64,000 bases of DNA, taken from NCBI GenBank assembly GCA_964575605.1, contig CAZNRN010000007.1, forward strand, positions 62,001 to 126,000, given 5' to 3'. The notes under the pieces were generated by a model, which saw nothing but the letters and a program-made list of their open reading frames with translations, was not told the DNA's origin and made no database searches. Shown one piece after another: positions 7,997-17,000 of this stretch. Every line of letters starts with the position of its first letter. The stretch's first letter is position 1. The stretch comes from JAPWJZ01 sp964575605. GTDB taxonomy: Bacteria > Pseudomonadota > Alphaproteobacteria > Micavibrionales > UBA2020. Position numbers and translations under genes: made by a program.

Positions 7997-8827
7997 ATGT
8001 CAGACAGCAATGTAGCACTTTTTATCCTGATCGTTTTGGGCGTCGTCTTCGCGCTATCAATTGTAAATGAGGCGCGGAAAACCCGCCGCCGGGAAGGCGG
8101 TTGGACGCCGCCGAGCACGCCAGAAATACTGGCGCAGGCACGGGGAATAGACGCTGCGCTGCCGCCCCTGGGCTTTACTCCGCCTGACAAGTGCGGCAAA
8201 CGCTTTGAGGGCACGGTCGCTGACATCGACCGCCGCAACAGGGATCTGCTAGCTTATGCCTCGATATATGCCGTGGTGACTGCTGGGTTCATATACGCGA
8301 TGGTTTTCCACACGCCGCAAGGGTTTGTCGATATATGCCTGTCCCTTGCCCTTGGCGCTTTTTTAGGATGGATACCTCTGGCCATCTTCGCGGCTTATAT
8401 GCAGAACAAGGCATTCAAGGAAAATCCCGCGATTGTTGAAATGCATGACGACGGCTTGTGGCTTACGCAAGAAAGCTTGTTCGTACCCTATGAACGCCTG
8501 CTGGCGGCGAAAGTCGTGCCTATAAAATCGGGGAAGAGCAATATTCCCGTTCGCCGCGTCGCATTCGATGTGCTGCTAGACGAGGGCGACGAACATCGAC
8601 TGGAGGGCATTAAGCATCGCCTGGAAATGGGGGGACACATTACCTTGGGAGTGAACCATATTCTTACAATCACATTGCCCTTTAACGACAGTGCGCTTGC
8701 GCCGTCGCATGACGAGATCGCACAAAAAGCTGCGGCTCTCGCCACCATCAGAAACACAGCAAGAAACGTCAAACCGCCGGAAGTGAATATTTTTCCGCAA
8801 AACGCGGCAGCCGGCTACGCGCAGTAA
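7997..8827 (+). CDS. Membrane protein of unknown function
   Basis: I do not recognise this 276-aa protein. It has an N-terminal hydrophobic segment (residues about 7-22), two further membrane segments around residues 90-135 and a hydrophilic C-terminal part of about 140 residues that would face the cytoplasm if the N-terminus is outside. The ATG is preceded by AAGGGGTG about 13 bases upstream. It is the first gene of the small left-hand element and lies 115 bp before the LRR-like gene on the same strand. No toxin, nuclease or transporter motif is visible. Confidence 0.7.
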   Translation: MSDSNVALFILIVLGVVFALSIVNEARKTRRREGGWTPPSTPEILAQARGIDAALPPLGFTPPDKCGKRFEGTVADIDRRNRDLLAYASIYAVVTAGFIYAMVFHTPQGFVDICLSLALGAFLGWIPLAIFAAYMQNKAFKENPAIVEMHDDGLWLTQESLFVPYERLLAAKVVPIKSGKSNIPVRRVAFDVLLDEGDEHRLEGIKHRLEMGGHITLGVNHILTITLPFNDSALAPSHDEIAQKAAALATIRNTARNVKPPEVNIFPQNAAAGYAQ

Positions 8828-8942
8828 GCAACACTGCCTTTGCTAAAAAATATTGCAGCCCATTGAAATAATAGCTTGAATCGGCACAATTCATAATCTT
8901 GTTACCTATTCTTGATAGAATGCATTGTAACAGGAGATATCT

Positions 8943-10031
8943 ATGAACACAGATGACATTCATGGCGAAGACCAGACCAAAACCCGCACAAAGGGAAAAA
9001 GTGTTCTGGATTTTCGAAATGATCCTGAATTCAAGGAATTATCGGGGGTATTCCCGCCGAATACCAGCATCCTCGCTGCGCGCTCTGGATTGATCAATAT
9101 TGCTGATAACACACATGTCTCCGGGGAGATCAGCGCGGGATACAGTACCGCCCTTAAATCGGTCGGCAGCAACGTCAGAGTGGGTGGAAACTTAACTATC
9201 AAGGGCTCTGAAGCGCTCGAGAGTATCGGCGACAATGTGAGCACTGCTGGGGACCTGAATGCTTTGCAATGTCGCAATTTATCGCGGCTCGGTGAAAATA
9301 TCACCGTGGGTGGCGCGCTCAACGTCTATGGCACGAAGATAAGCGAACTGCCCTCATCCCTGAAAATGCTAGATCCTGAGGCTTTTATCTATACAAATTG
9401 GGGGCAATTTCGCGCGCAGTACAATTTAACTGCCGTTGAAATCGCCAATGCATGCGTGAATAAAACCCCTGTTACAGCTGAGCCGGCTGCCGAAGATCCC
9501 CTCTTTCCCAGGCGGCCGCTAAAAACGGCGCAATTCAATGATGATCGCACGTTGACTCAGCTTCCCGATGGCCTGTCATCCGGATTCAATATCAAGGCCC
9601 GTAACTCGGGTATGACAGGCATCAAGCCGAACAGCCAGATTGAGGGAACGCTAGACGTGACCGGAGCCCAAAATTTTCGGAGCATCGGCAGCGGAACTAA
9701 AATCGGCGGCAACCTGCGCCTCGAGGGTGGAACCGATATCGACATCGGTGACAATGTCGATATCGGGGGCGGTGTTCTTCTTAACAAAGGCAAAAATATC
9801 CGATTTGGCGAAAACGTCCATATCAGGGGCGACCTGCATATCGTTAACAGCAACCTGAAGTCGCTGCCTGCTTCCATGCGCGTCGACGGCAGGATATTCA
9901 GCGATTTCGGCATCATAGAGTCAAATGGCGTTTTATCGGCAGTGGAGCTGGCGAAGATGGTGTTCAATAAGGCTGGCACTGTGGAAAAAAAATCGCCTGC
10001 TCCGGTGGCAACAGCCGCCATGCGTGTTTAG
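8943..10031 (+). CDS. Leucine-rich-like repeat protein with internal duplication
   Basis: The 362-aa protein has no signal peptide or membrane segment. It is built of short strand-turn units of the kind VGGNLTIKGS, IGDNV and LPSSL, similar to bacterial leucine-rich or right-handed beta solenoids. Residues about 35-170 and 205-345 are two copies of the same domain: both end with a matching segment (LTAVEIANACVNK versus LSAVELAKMVFNK) and both have an L-x-x-L-P turn before it. An AGGAGATATCT ribosome-binding site precedes the ATG. Proteins of this kind often bind other proteins, but no function can be assigned. It is the only other gene of the small left-hand element. Confidence 0.72.
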   Translation: MNTDDIHGEDQTKTRTKGKSVLDFRNDPEFKELSGVFPPNTSILAARSGLINIADNTHVSGEISAGYSTALKSVGSNVRVGGNLTIKGSEALESIGDNVSTAGDLNALQCRNLSRLGENITVGGALNVYGTKISELPSSLKMLDPEAFIYTNWGQFRAQYNLTAVEIANACVNKTPVTAEPAAEDPLFPRRPLKTAQFNDDRTLTQLPDGLSSGFNIKARNSGMTGIKPNSQIEGTLDVTGAQNFRSIGSGTKIGGNLRLEGGTDIDIGDNVDIGGGVLLNKGKNIRFGENVHIRGDLHIVNSNLKSLPASMRVDGRIFSDFGIIESNGVLSAVELAKMVFNKAGTVEKKSPAPVATAAMRV

Positions 10032-10063
10032 CGTTTGCGGTAAATAAAGAAAAATCAAAAAAC

Positions 10064-10118
10064 TGGTGCCCCTGGTCGGACTCCAACCAACACACCTCTC
10101 GGTACCTGATTTTGAGTC
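10064..10118 (-). pseudogene. Second copy of the tRNA-Leu(CAA) 3' half, internal attachment site
   Basis: This is identical to 7721-7774 at 53 of 54 positions, including the CCA end (10064-10066) and the GATTTTGAGT core (10108-10117). The single difference (C at 10084 instead of G at 7741) changes the T-loop from TTCGAGT to TTGGAGT. That alters C56, an almost invariant tRNA position. A direct repeat of the tRNA 3' end is what is left when an element brings its own 3' half and re-forms the tRNA; a second element then cut that re-formed gene. Confidence 0.85.
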
Positions 10119-10176
10119 TAACTTAGGCTGCCGTAAGGTACTGTATTTATTAGCCTATTTAGGGGTCTCGAAATCA

Positions 10177-10196
10177 GTGTGCTAGAATGTGTGCTA
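10177..10196 (+). repeat. Paired GTGTGCTA repeats beside the internal att core
   Basis: GTGTGCTA occurs at 10177-10184 and 10189-10196, 12 bp apart and about 60 bp from the internal core. This is the same geometry as the TGTGTAAG pairs at the other ends. It is a candidate integrase arm site of the larger element. Confidence 0.4.
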
Positions 10197-10226
10197 ACCG
10201 GATGGCACCCGATTGAGTAACTCTTC

Positions 10227-10253
10227 ATCAAAATAGCCCTTCTTTTTCGGGCT
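10227..10253 (-). terminator. Rho-independent terminator after the porin gene
   Basis: Read leftward, AGCCC (from 10253), a nine-base loop and GGGCT (to 10235) are followed by ATTTTGATG. It lies just after the porin stop codon and would end the first metal operon. Confidence 0.65.
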
Positions 10254-10263
10254 GTCAAAGCCC

Positions 10264-11025
10264 CTAACCGTCACTTCCGCCAAAGGTGTGGCTGATCGAA
10301 AAGACCGCCGTGGCGTCGCAGCCGTCGGGGCATTGGGCATTGCTCAAATTGGTGTCTATATATTGGAGGGCAAATTCGACGTCGTTCCATGTGTACTTAA
10401 TCCCCGCTGACCAGTCGCTATAATCGCCGAATCCATAGCGGGCTTTATCGTCAATGCTCTGGAAACCATATGAAGCTGTCGCGGCGAAGCCTGTCTCGGC
10501 GATAGGCGCTTCAAGTTCCAGTTGGGGATAAAAGGCTACGCCGCTATCCCCGAAGTTGTCGGGGCTGAAGGTAATAGAAGGCTTTGTCTTGAGGATGCCG
10601 AAGGTATGCTCTGCCGACAGGCTGAACTCCACAAGATCGTAATCCAGAGCATCCGAAGCACCGGGGTAGAAAATCCCGTTCACCATAAAGTCCCAATCCC
10701 AGTCCGCCCATGCGAAGGTATATCCGCCATATACGTCCAGCTCGTATTTGGCCTCCCCGCCGTCGTTGAAATCGACGTTGGTTGCCCATACGCCGAGATA
10801 CAGGCCGCTATCATGTTCCCAATCTAGGCTTCCTTGCAGCGCGGGGCTGTCGTCGCTCAAGGACAGGCCACGGTCGCGGTAATCGGTAACAGCATCAATC
10901 GTTATAGAAAATCCATCCAAGGGGCTGGCTTCCTTCTCCGCCGCTGCCGTAGGCGCTTCCGCCCATGCCGCGCCGGAAATCGCCATCGCCAGAATAATCG
11001 CGGTCGTGGTCTGTAATGCCCTCAT
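10264..11025 (-). CDS. TorF-family putative outer-membrane porin
   Basis: The protein has a cleavable signal peptide (MRALQTTTAIILAMAISGAA, cut after AWA). The mature part is made of alternating aromatic beta-strands typical of a small outer-membrane barrel, ending with a hydrophobic strand (AVFSISHTFGG). The early sequence FSITIDAVTDYRDRGLSLSD matches the family of about 230-250 aa known as TIGR02001/TorF. Members are predicted porins with uncertain substrates. It is the last gene of the first metal operon, 12 bp after the P-type ATPase, so a role in metal passage across the outer membrane is possible but unproven. Confidence 0.8.
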   Translation of the reverse strand: MRALQTTTAIILAMAISGAAWAEAPTAAAEKEASPLDGFSITIDAVTDYRDRGLSLSDDSPALQGSLDWEHDSGLYLGVWATNVDFNDGGEAKYELDVYGGYTFAWADWDWDFMVNGIFYPGASDALDYDLVEFSLSAEHTFGILKTKPSITFSPDNFGDSGVAFYPQLELEAPIAETGFAATASYGFQSIDDKARYGFGDYSDWSAGIKYTWNDVEFALQYIDTNLSNAQCPDGCDATAVFSISHTFGGSDG

Positions 11026-11037
11026 CTGCCCACCTCG

Positions 11038-13308
11038 TTACGTTGTTTTCTCCGATGTGGACAACAGCCGCAGGCTGTTCATGATAACGACAAGCGTCGT
11101 TCCCATGTCTGCCGCAATCGCTATCCACAAGGTACTCAGTCCAGCCAAGTTCAAAACGATAAATGCGCCCTTCGTCAGCAGCGACAGAGCGATGTTCTGC
11201 TTGATAATTCTTAACGTGCGCCGAGAATGGGAAATCAGCCAAGGCAGCTTGGACAGGTCGTCCGCCATCAGGGCAATATCCGCGCTCTCGATAGCCGCAT
11301 CGCTGCCGACCGCGCCCATTGCGATACCGAGGCTTGCCCTACCCATTGCAGGCGCGTCGTTCACGCCGTCGCCGATCATGCCGACGCTCTGATACTTTTT
11401 CACGAGGCCGTCGATGGCGGTCACTTTGTCTTGCGGCAGCAATTCGGCATGGACTTCATCAATGCCGACGGATTTGGCGATGCTTTCCGCCGTCGCCTTG
11501 TTGTCGCCCGACAGCATTACAAGATTCTCTATGCCCAACTCCCGCAAACGCGCCAAGGCCGCTTTTGCGGCAGGCCGGATGGCATCGACCACCGCCACCA
11601 GACCGCATACATGCGTATCATTGCCGATAACAATAACCGTGCGGCCTGCGCCGCTGATTTTAGCGATCATGGCTTTTACTTCAGGTGTTTCCTGTTTGCG
11701 CTCCTGCAAATATCGCTCGGAGCCAAGCCAATAAACCTTGCCTTGGAAATGCCCCGTCACGCCCTTGCCAGGAATAATGGCAACATCCTCGGCGGACTCC
11801 ACTTTTACGTTTTTCTTTTGGGCATATTCTATAACGGCGGTCGCAAGAGGATGGGTGCTTCGCGCCTCCAATGCACTGGCGCGCGCCATGAGTTCTTCTT
11901 CGCTATGACCTGACAGGGCGATAACTTCCGCGACGGTCGGCCTGCCTTCGGTAATCGTGCCGGTTTTATCCAAAGCCAGTGCCTTCAATCGCCCCGGCGT
12001 TTCAACATGCACCCCGCCCTTGATTAATACGCCAGCTTTCGCAGCCGCCGTCAGGGATGAAACGATACTAACGGGCGTAGAGATAACAAGCGCACAGGGA
12101 CAGGCAATAACCAGCAGAACAAGGGCTTTGTAGAACCATGCGCTTGCCGATAGCCCCATAATGACGGGAATGACAAAAACGGCGACCGCCAGCAGTATCA
12201 CGGCAGGCGTGTAAATGCGGGCGAATTTCTCGACCCATTGCTCCGAGGGGGCGCGTTTGTTCTGCGCTTCACCGACAAGACGAATGATATTCGCCAGCGT
12301 CGTGTTATCCGACGTTTTTGTGGCGGCAATTTCGAGCGTGGAATCCCCATTGATCGTTCCTGCGAAGACTTCCGCGGCAACTTCCTTCCGCACAGGCACG
12401 CTTTCGCCTGTAATCGGTGCTTGGTTTACATGGCTTTCGCCCCGCGTCACCTTGCCATCTAGAGGGATACGTTCGCCGCCAAGGACGATAAAGGTATCAC
12501 CGACTTTCACTTCGCCAGCCGGAACTTCCTTTTCACCGCCATCCTGCTTCAGGCGGGCGGTTTCCGGCGCGAGGCTCATAAGGGCGGCAATCGCCCTCCT
12601 CGCCCTGCCGATACTCCATGCTTCCAAAGACAGAGATAACGAGAACAGGAAAGTGACGGTCGCGGCCTCGAACCATTCGCCAATCCCAGCTGCGCCCAGC
12701 ACGGCAATAACCATCAGCAGGTTCATATCGGGGCGCATACCGCGCAGGGCGTAAATCGCCTTCGGCATGACAAACCAGCCGCCCGCGGTAATTGCTGCGA
12801 TATAAAGCCCTATCGCGGCAGCGGGCATCTTGCCGCCTTCCTGAAAGGCCGCCATTAAGCTGCCTTTGGTGTATGCGTCAACCAGAAAGCCCGCCGTCGT
12901 GAATAGCCCGCTCACGACCATAAGCATGGTCGCATATTTGCGGTAGGAGCCTGCGTCTTGGGGCTCCTTGCCCGCCGTGACGACTTCGGCCTTCATTCCG
13001 GTGCGCGATACCGCCTTGATAATGTCGGCATCGCTCACCTTGTCGTCATTTACGCCCATGCGCCCGTTGAGTACGTCAAAGGACAACTTGTCTTCGTTTC
13101 CTACGATCGGGCTGAGTACTTTCCGCAAGATGGTCACTTCCTCGATGCAATCCATGCCGGAAATCTTGAAGATGCGGCGGGATTTGACGGGAGCGGCATG
13201 TTCCCCGCCGGAATGGTCATGAGCATGCCCGCCATGCTCCGGCGAACCCTGAGTTTCAGGTTTCGTGCCGCAGCACTTATCTTCGTTATCGGCGTGCGCA
13301 TTGCTCAT
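11038..13308 (-). CDS. zntA: Zn/Cd/Pb-type P1B ATPase
   Basis: This is an inner-membrane pump exporting divalent soft metals. It has a Cys/His-rich N-terminus, a degenerate metal-binding domain with GMDCIEE (Cys-x-x-Glu in place of Cys-x-x-Cys), the membrane motif CPC (IACPCALVIST), the phosphorylation site DKTGT, the STHPLA motif and the GDGVNDAP hinge. The last membrane segments contain TKGAF and ADMG, the Lys and Asp-x-Gly pattern of the P1B-2 (ZntA/CadA) group. That argues for Zn2+, Cd2+ or Pb2+ rather than copper. The length of 756 aa is normal. It sits between a small lipoprotein and the porin in the first metal operon. Confidence 0.92.
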   Translation of the reverse strand: MSNAHADNEDKCCGTKPETQGSPEHGGHAHDHSGGEHAAPVKSRRIFKISGMDCIEEVTILRKVLSPIVGNEDKLSFDVLNGRMGVNDDKVSDADIIKAVSRTGMKAEVVTAGKEPQDAGSYRKYATMLMVVSGLFTTAGFLVDAYTKGSLMAAFQEGGKMPAAAIGLYIAAITAGGWFVMPKAIYALRGMRPDMNLLMVIAVLGAAGIGEWFEAATVTFLFSLSLSLEAWSIGRARRAIAALMSLAPETARLKQDGGEKEVPAGEVKVGDTFIVLGGERIPLDGKVTRGESHVNQAPITGESVPVRKEVAAEVFAGTINGDSTLEIAATKTSDNTTLANIIRLVGEAQNKRAPSEQWVEKFARIYTPAVILLAVAVFVIPVIMGLSASAWFYKALVLLVIACPCALVISTPVSIVSSLTAAAKAGVLIKGGVHVETPGRLKALALDKTGTITEGRPTVAEVIALSGHSEEELMARASALEARSTHPLATAVIEYAQKKNVKVESAEDVAIIPGKGVTGHFQGKVYWLGSERYLQERKQETPEVKAMIAKISGAGRTVIVIGNDTHVCGLVAVVDAIRPAAKAALARLRELGIENLVMLSGDNKATAESIAKSVGIDEVHAELLPQDKVTAIDGLVKKYQSVGMIGDGVNDAPAMGRASLGIAMGAVGSDAAIESADIALMADDLSKLPWLISHSRRTLRIIKQNIALSLLTKGAFIVLNLAGLSTLWIAIAADMGTTLVVIMNSLRLLSTSEKTT

Positions 13309-13328
13309 GACCAGTTCTCTTTCTGAGT

Positions 13329-13730
13329 TTACATTTCAGCGCGGAAGGCGCGGCAAATGTTGTTTATCCGCTCAATATGCGCTTTATTGCGGTTCTTGTT
13401 AAGCCTGCCGCCAATAACTTGTTCGTTCAAGCATTGGTTCAAAAGCTGGTCTGCCGAAACGCCTCTCGAACCGCTTGCGGCCTGTGTCATAGCACCACAG
13501 ACGGCTTTCGTTTCCTTAGTGTGGGGTCTGTAACGGGTTTTCCCGTATCTTACACTGTTATCTCTCGTCACATGGCTCTTGCCAAATTCCTGCTCACAGG
13601 CGGCGGCAAGCGTTGCCACCCTCTCCTGCTTGCTCTTTCCGGCAAGCTGCTGGTGGATAGTTGCTTGCGGCTCTGCGGCGCAAGCCGACAAGGCCAAGGA
13701 TAAAAGTAATATCGGGAATATCTTCTTCAT
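13329..13730 (-). CDS. Small Cys-containing lipoprotein, paralogue of 21216-21623
   Basis: A signal peptide ends in the lipobox LSACAA (Cys17), so the mature protein should be lipid-anchored. The 115-residue mature part is basic and has four further Cys residues. It has no family I can name. It is clearly related to the lipoprotein at 21216-21623: both have the sequence pattern E-R-[VI]-[AS]-x-L-A-x-x-C-E, then K-A-[VA]-C or S-V-C, then a conserved Cys before the C-terminus. Each copy lies downstream of an RND pump gene, so a role in metal efflux or sensing in the envelope is likely. AGGAG lies nine bases before the ATG. Confidence 0.75.
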   Translation of the reverse strand: MKKIFPILLLSLALSACAAEPQATIHQQLAGKSKQERVATLAAACEQEFGKSHVTRDNSVRYGKTRYRPHTKETKAVCGAMTQAASGSRGVSADQLLNQCLNEQVIGGRLNKNRNKAHIERINNICRAFRAEM

Positions 13731-13766
13731 TTTTTCTTCTCCTGAAGATTTTGTTTCGGTGATTTT

Positions 13767-16700
13767 TTAGAGTGCTTCTTCCGTAGTGTCTTCTATAGTC
13801 GTAAATCTCTTGTAGAGGGCTGGCACGACGAACAGCGTCAGCATGGTCGAAACGATCAGGCCGCCGATAACTACCATTGCCAGCGGCCTTTGAACTTCCG
13901 CGCCCGCGCCCGAGGAAATCGCCATCGGCACATAGCCCAGCGACGGCACGATTGCCGCCATCAGCATAGGCCGCAGCTTGTCGGCTGCACCCTGCATCAC
14001 GGCTTCCCCGATTTTTTTTCCTTGGCTGACATGCTGGTTAATGCTCGTCACCATGATAAGGCCGTTCAAGACGGCGATACCGGAAAGCGAGATAAACCCG
14101 ACTGCCGCCGAGATAGAAAACGGCATTTGGAACAGCCAGAGCGTCATAATGCCGCCAATCAAGGCCAGCGGAATCCCGCTGAACACCAGCACGGCATGCT
14201 TGACGGAGTTAAGCGCAGCAAACAGCAGCAGGAAGATCGCGAAGAAGCAGGCTGGCACGACGAGCGCGAGCCGTTCGGAGGCCGCTTTCAGATTCTCGAA
14301 CTGACCGCCCCATTCCAGCCAGTATCCGGCGGGAACTTTCACTTTGCTGTCGATGGCTGCTTGTGCATCCGTCACGAAGCTGCCAATGTCGCGCCCGCGC
14401 ACGTTCGCCTGAATGACGACGCGGCGTTTGCCGTTTTCACGGCTGATCTGGTTCGGGCCGTCTACCACTTCGAGCGTCGCCAGTTCGCGCAAGGGAACAT
14501 AGGCGGGATCGTCGTCGTGGGTCTCGTCGCCTTGGCTTTCAATAAGAACAGGAAGGTTCTGAATGGCTTTCATATCCTGCCGCAACTGTTCCGGCAGGCG
14601 CACGATGATATCAAAACGCCTGTCGCCTTGGAACACGAGGCCAGCTTCGCGCCCGCCCACGGCGATGGAGATAACGTCCAGAACATCACTGACATTCAGG
14701 CCGTAACGCGCAATGGCAGGTTTATCCAGTTTGATTTCCAGCATGGGCAGGCCGGAGGTTTGTTCAACCTTCACATCCGCCGCGCCTTGGGTCGCTTTCA
14801 GGGCAGCGGCGATTTCGTTGGCGGTCTTTTCCATCACGGCAAACTCGTCGCCGTAGATTTTGACCGCTACATCGCTTCGGACCCCCGAGATAAGTTCGTT
14901 AAAACGCATCTGGATAGGCTGGGTAAATTCGTAGTTGTTGCCAGGAACCTTGTTCACGGCTTCTTCCAGCCGTTGAATCAGCTTTGCCTTTGCCAGCTTC
15001 TTGTCAGGCCACTCCTCTTGCGGTTTCAAGATAATGAAAGTGTCCGAAACGTTTGGCGGCATCGGGTCGGATGCCATTTCCGCCGTTCCGGTCTTCGAGA
15101 AGACGAACGCGACTTCGGGGAAGCTGCTGACTGTGCGTTCCACCTCTTTTTGCATCGTTTGGGATTGGCTTAATGAGGTGCTTGGTATGCGCATGGCGTG
15201 CATGGCAATGTCTTTTTCATCGAGCGTCGGGATAAACTCGCGCCCAAGCGACATGAAGACAAAGCCCGCCGCCACAAACGCTGCAAAAGCGATAAAAGCG
15301 ACTTTCAACGGATGCGCTACCGCGCCGCGCAATGCGGGCATATAGCCCCTCTTGGCGACGGAAATCAGGCGACTTTCCTTCTCACTTACTTTTCCCTTCA
15401 CGAAAATGGCAATCATGGCGGGAACGAAGGTCAGAGACAAGACAAGCGCAGCAGCCAGCGCGAGGATGACTGTAATCGCCATCGGCTCGAACATTTTTCC
15501 TTCCACGCCCGTAAAGGTCAGCATGGGAATGTAAACCATGATGATAATGATCTGCCCGAAAACGGTTGGCTGAATCATTTCCTTGGCGGCCTGCATGGTT
15601 TCATGCAACCGCTCCGATAGCGTCAAGCCACGGCCTTCATGATGCTGCCGCTCTGCCAGTTTTTTCAGGCAGTTCTCGGTAATGATGATAGAGCCATCGA
15701 CAATCAGGCCAAAATCGAGCGCACCAAGGCTCATAAGGTTGCCGCTGATTCCTCCTTTCACCATGCCGATTGCCGTCATCAGCATGGAAACGGGAATGAC
15801 AAAAGCCGTAATCAGCGCGGCGCGAAAATTGCCCAGCATCCAGAACAAGACTGCGATAACCAGCAATGCGCCTTCCGTCAGGTTGACCTGAACCGTCTTG
15901 ATGGTCGCATCCACCAGTTTCGTCCGGTTCAGGACGGGCTTGACCTTAATACCCGCCGGAAGCGATTTGGCGACTTCCGCAAGTTTTGTATCCACCGCGT
16001 CTGAAACGGTGCGGCTGTTCGCGCCGATCAGCATGAGGGCAGTTCCTACCACTACCTCATGCCCGTTTTCACTGGCTGAGCCTGTGCGAAGCTCCTTGCC
16101 AATACCGACATCAGCAATATCTCGCAAATAAACAGGAATACCTTTGCGATTGGCGACTACGATGCTGCCGATCTGCTCGGTGTTCTCGATGCGCCCGTCC
16201 GAGCGCACGACATAGGCTTCGCCGTTGTTTTCGATATAGCCTGCGCCAATGCTGGCGTTGTTGTTCTCGATGACCTCGATGACTTCCGAGAAGCTGAGGC
16301 CGAAAGTTACAAGCTTTTCGGGATAGGGCATAATGTGATACTGCTTCACATAGCCACCGATTGCGTCAATGCCCGCCACATTCGGCACGGATTTCAATTG
16401 CGGACGGATAATCCAGTCCTGCACGGTGCGAAGATAGGACGCGAGTTCGTAATCCTTCTTCAGCTTCTGGCCTTCAGCCGTGAGATAACTGCCATCTGTC
16501 TGCCAGCCTGCCGTACCGTCCTTGGCGGTCGCGCCCTTCCCTTCGGGATGCTCGTATTCGACCGTCCACATATAGATTTCGCCAAGGCCTGTAGTAATAG
16601 CGCCCATTGCAGGCTCCACACCATCCGGCAAGCTTTCCTTAGCCTCCGTCATGCGTTCGCTGACTTGCTGCCGTGCGAAGTAAATATCCACGCTATCCTT

Positions 16701-16991
16701 GAACACAGCGGTAATCTGCGAGAAACCGTTGCGCGATATCGAACGTGTACTTTCCAAGCCGGGTATGCCGGACAAGGCCGTTTCGATGGGGAACGTCACC
16801 TGCTTTTCCACCTCCAAGGGAGAAAAGGCGGGTGCGAGGGTGTTAATCTGCACCTGTTTGTTAGTAATATCCGGCACCGCGTCAATGGGCAGGCTTCTGA
16901 GCGAGTAAAAGCCGATAGCCGCAACCGCCAGCGTCAGCAAGGCGATCATGTAACGATGATGGAGGGAAAAGGCGATAATGCGTTCGAACAT
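13767..16991 (-). CDS. czcA: Heavy-metal RND efflux pump, CzcA type
   Basis: This is the inner-membrane proton-driven pump of a tripartite heavy-metal exporter. The length (1074 aa) and the two large periplasmic loops fit the HME-RND family. The N-terminus (HHRYMIALLTLAVAAIGFYS, then RSLPIDAVPDITNKQVQI) is characteristic. Transmembrane segment 4 reads ALDFGLIVDGSIIITEN, the DFG-x3-DG-x3-[VT]EN signature of the Zn/Co/Cd (CzcA) group. It follows the adaptor gene by 9 bp and belongs with the outer-membrane factor upstream. Together with the ZntA-type ATPase downstream, zinc, cadmium or cobalt are the likely substrates. Confidence 0.92.
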   Translation of the reverse strand: MFERIIAFSLHHRYMIALLTLAVAAIGFYSLRSLPIDAVPDITNKQVQINTLAPAFSPLEVEKQVTFPIETALSGIPGLESTRSISRNGFSQITAVFKDSVDIYFARQQVSERMTEAKESLPDGVEPAMGAITTGLGEIYMWTVEYEHPEGKGATAKDGTAGWQTDGSYLTAEGQKLKKDYELASYLRTVQDWIIRPQLKSVPNVAGIDAIGGYVKQYHIMPYPEKLVTFGLSFSEVIEVIENNNASIGAGYIENNGEAYVVRSDGRIENTEQIGSIVVANRKGIPVYLRDIADVGIGKELRTGSASENGHEVVVGTALMLIGANSRTVSDAVDTKLAEVAKSLPAGIKVKPVLNRTKLVDATIKTVQVNLTEGALLVIAVLFWMLGNFRAALITAFVIPVSMLMTAIGMVKGGISGNLMSLGALDFGLIVDGSIIITENCLKKLAERQHHEGRGLTLSERLHETMQAAKEMIQPTVFGQIIIIMVYIPMLTFTGVEGKMFEPMAITVILALAAALVLSLTFVPAMIAIFVKGKVSEKESRLISVAKRGYMPALRGAVAHPLKVAFIAFAAFVAAGFVFMSLGREFIPTLDEKDIAMHAMRIPSTSLSQSQTMQKEVERTVSSFPEVAFVFSKTGTAEMASDPMPPNVSDTFIILKPQEEWPDKKLAKAKLIQRLEEAVNKVPGNNYEFTQPIQMRFNELISGVRSDVAVKIYGDEFAVMEKTANEIAAALKATQGAADVKVEQTSGLPMLEIKLDKPAIARYGLNVSDVLDVISIAVGGREAGLVFQGDRRFDIIVRLPEQLRQDMKAIQNLPVLIESQGDETHDDDPAYVPLRELATLEVVDGPNQISRENGKRRVVIQANVRGRDIGSFVTDAQAAIDSKVKVPAGYWLEWGGQFENLKAASERLALVVPACFFAIFLLLFAALNSVKHAVLVFSGIPLALIGGIMTLWLFQMPFSISAAVGFISLSGIAVLNGLIMVTSINQHVSQGKKIGEAVMQGAADKLRPMLMAAIVPSLGYVPMAISSGAGAEVQRPLAMVVIGGLIVSTMLTLFVVPALYKRFTTIEDTTEEAL

Positions 16992-17000
16992 GGTACTTCC

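Noticed and set aside
7721..10118. A CRISPR-like or satellite repeat family based on the repeated 54-bp unit
   Set aside because: The unit is a tRNA 3' half, present as two copies explained by integration.
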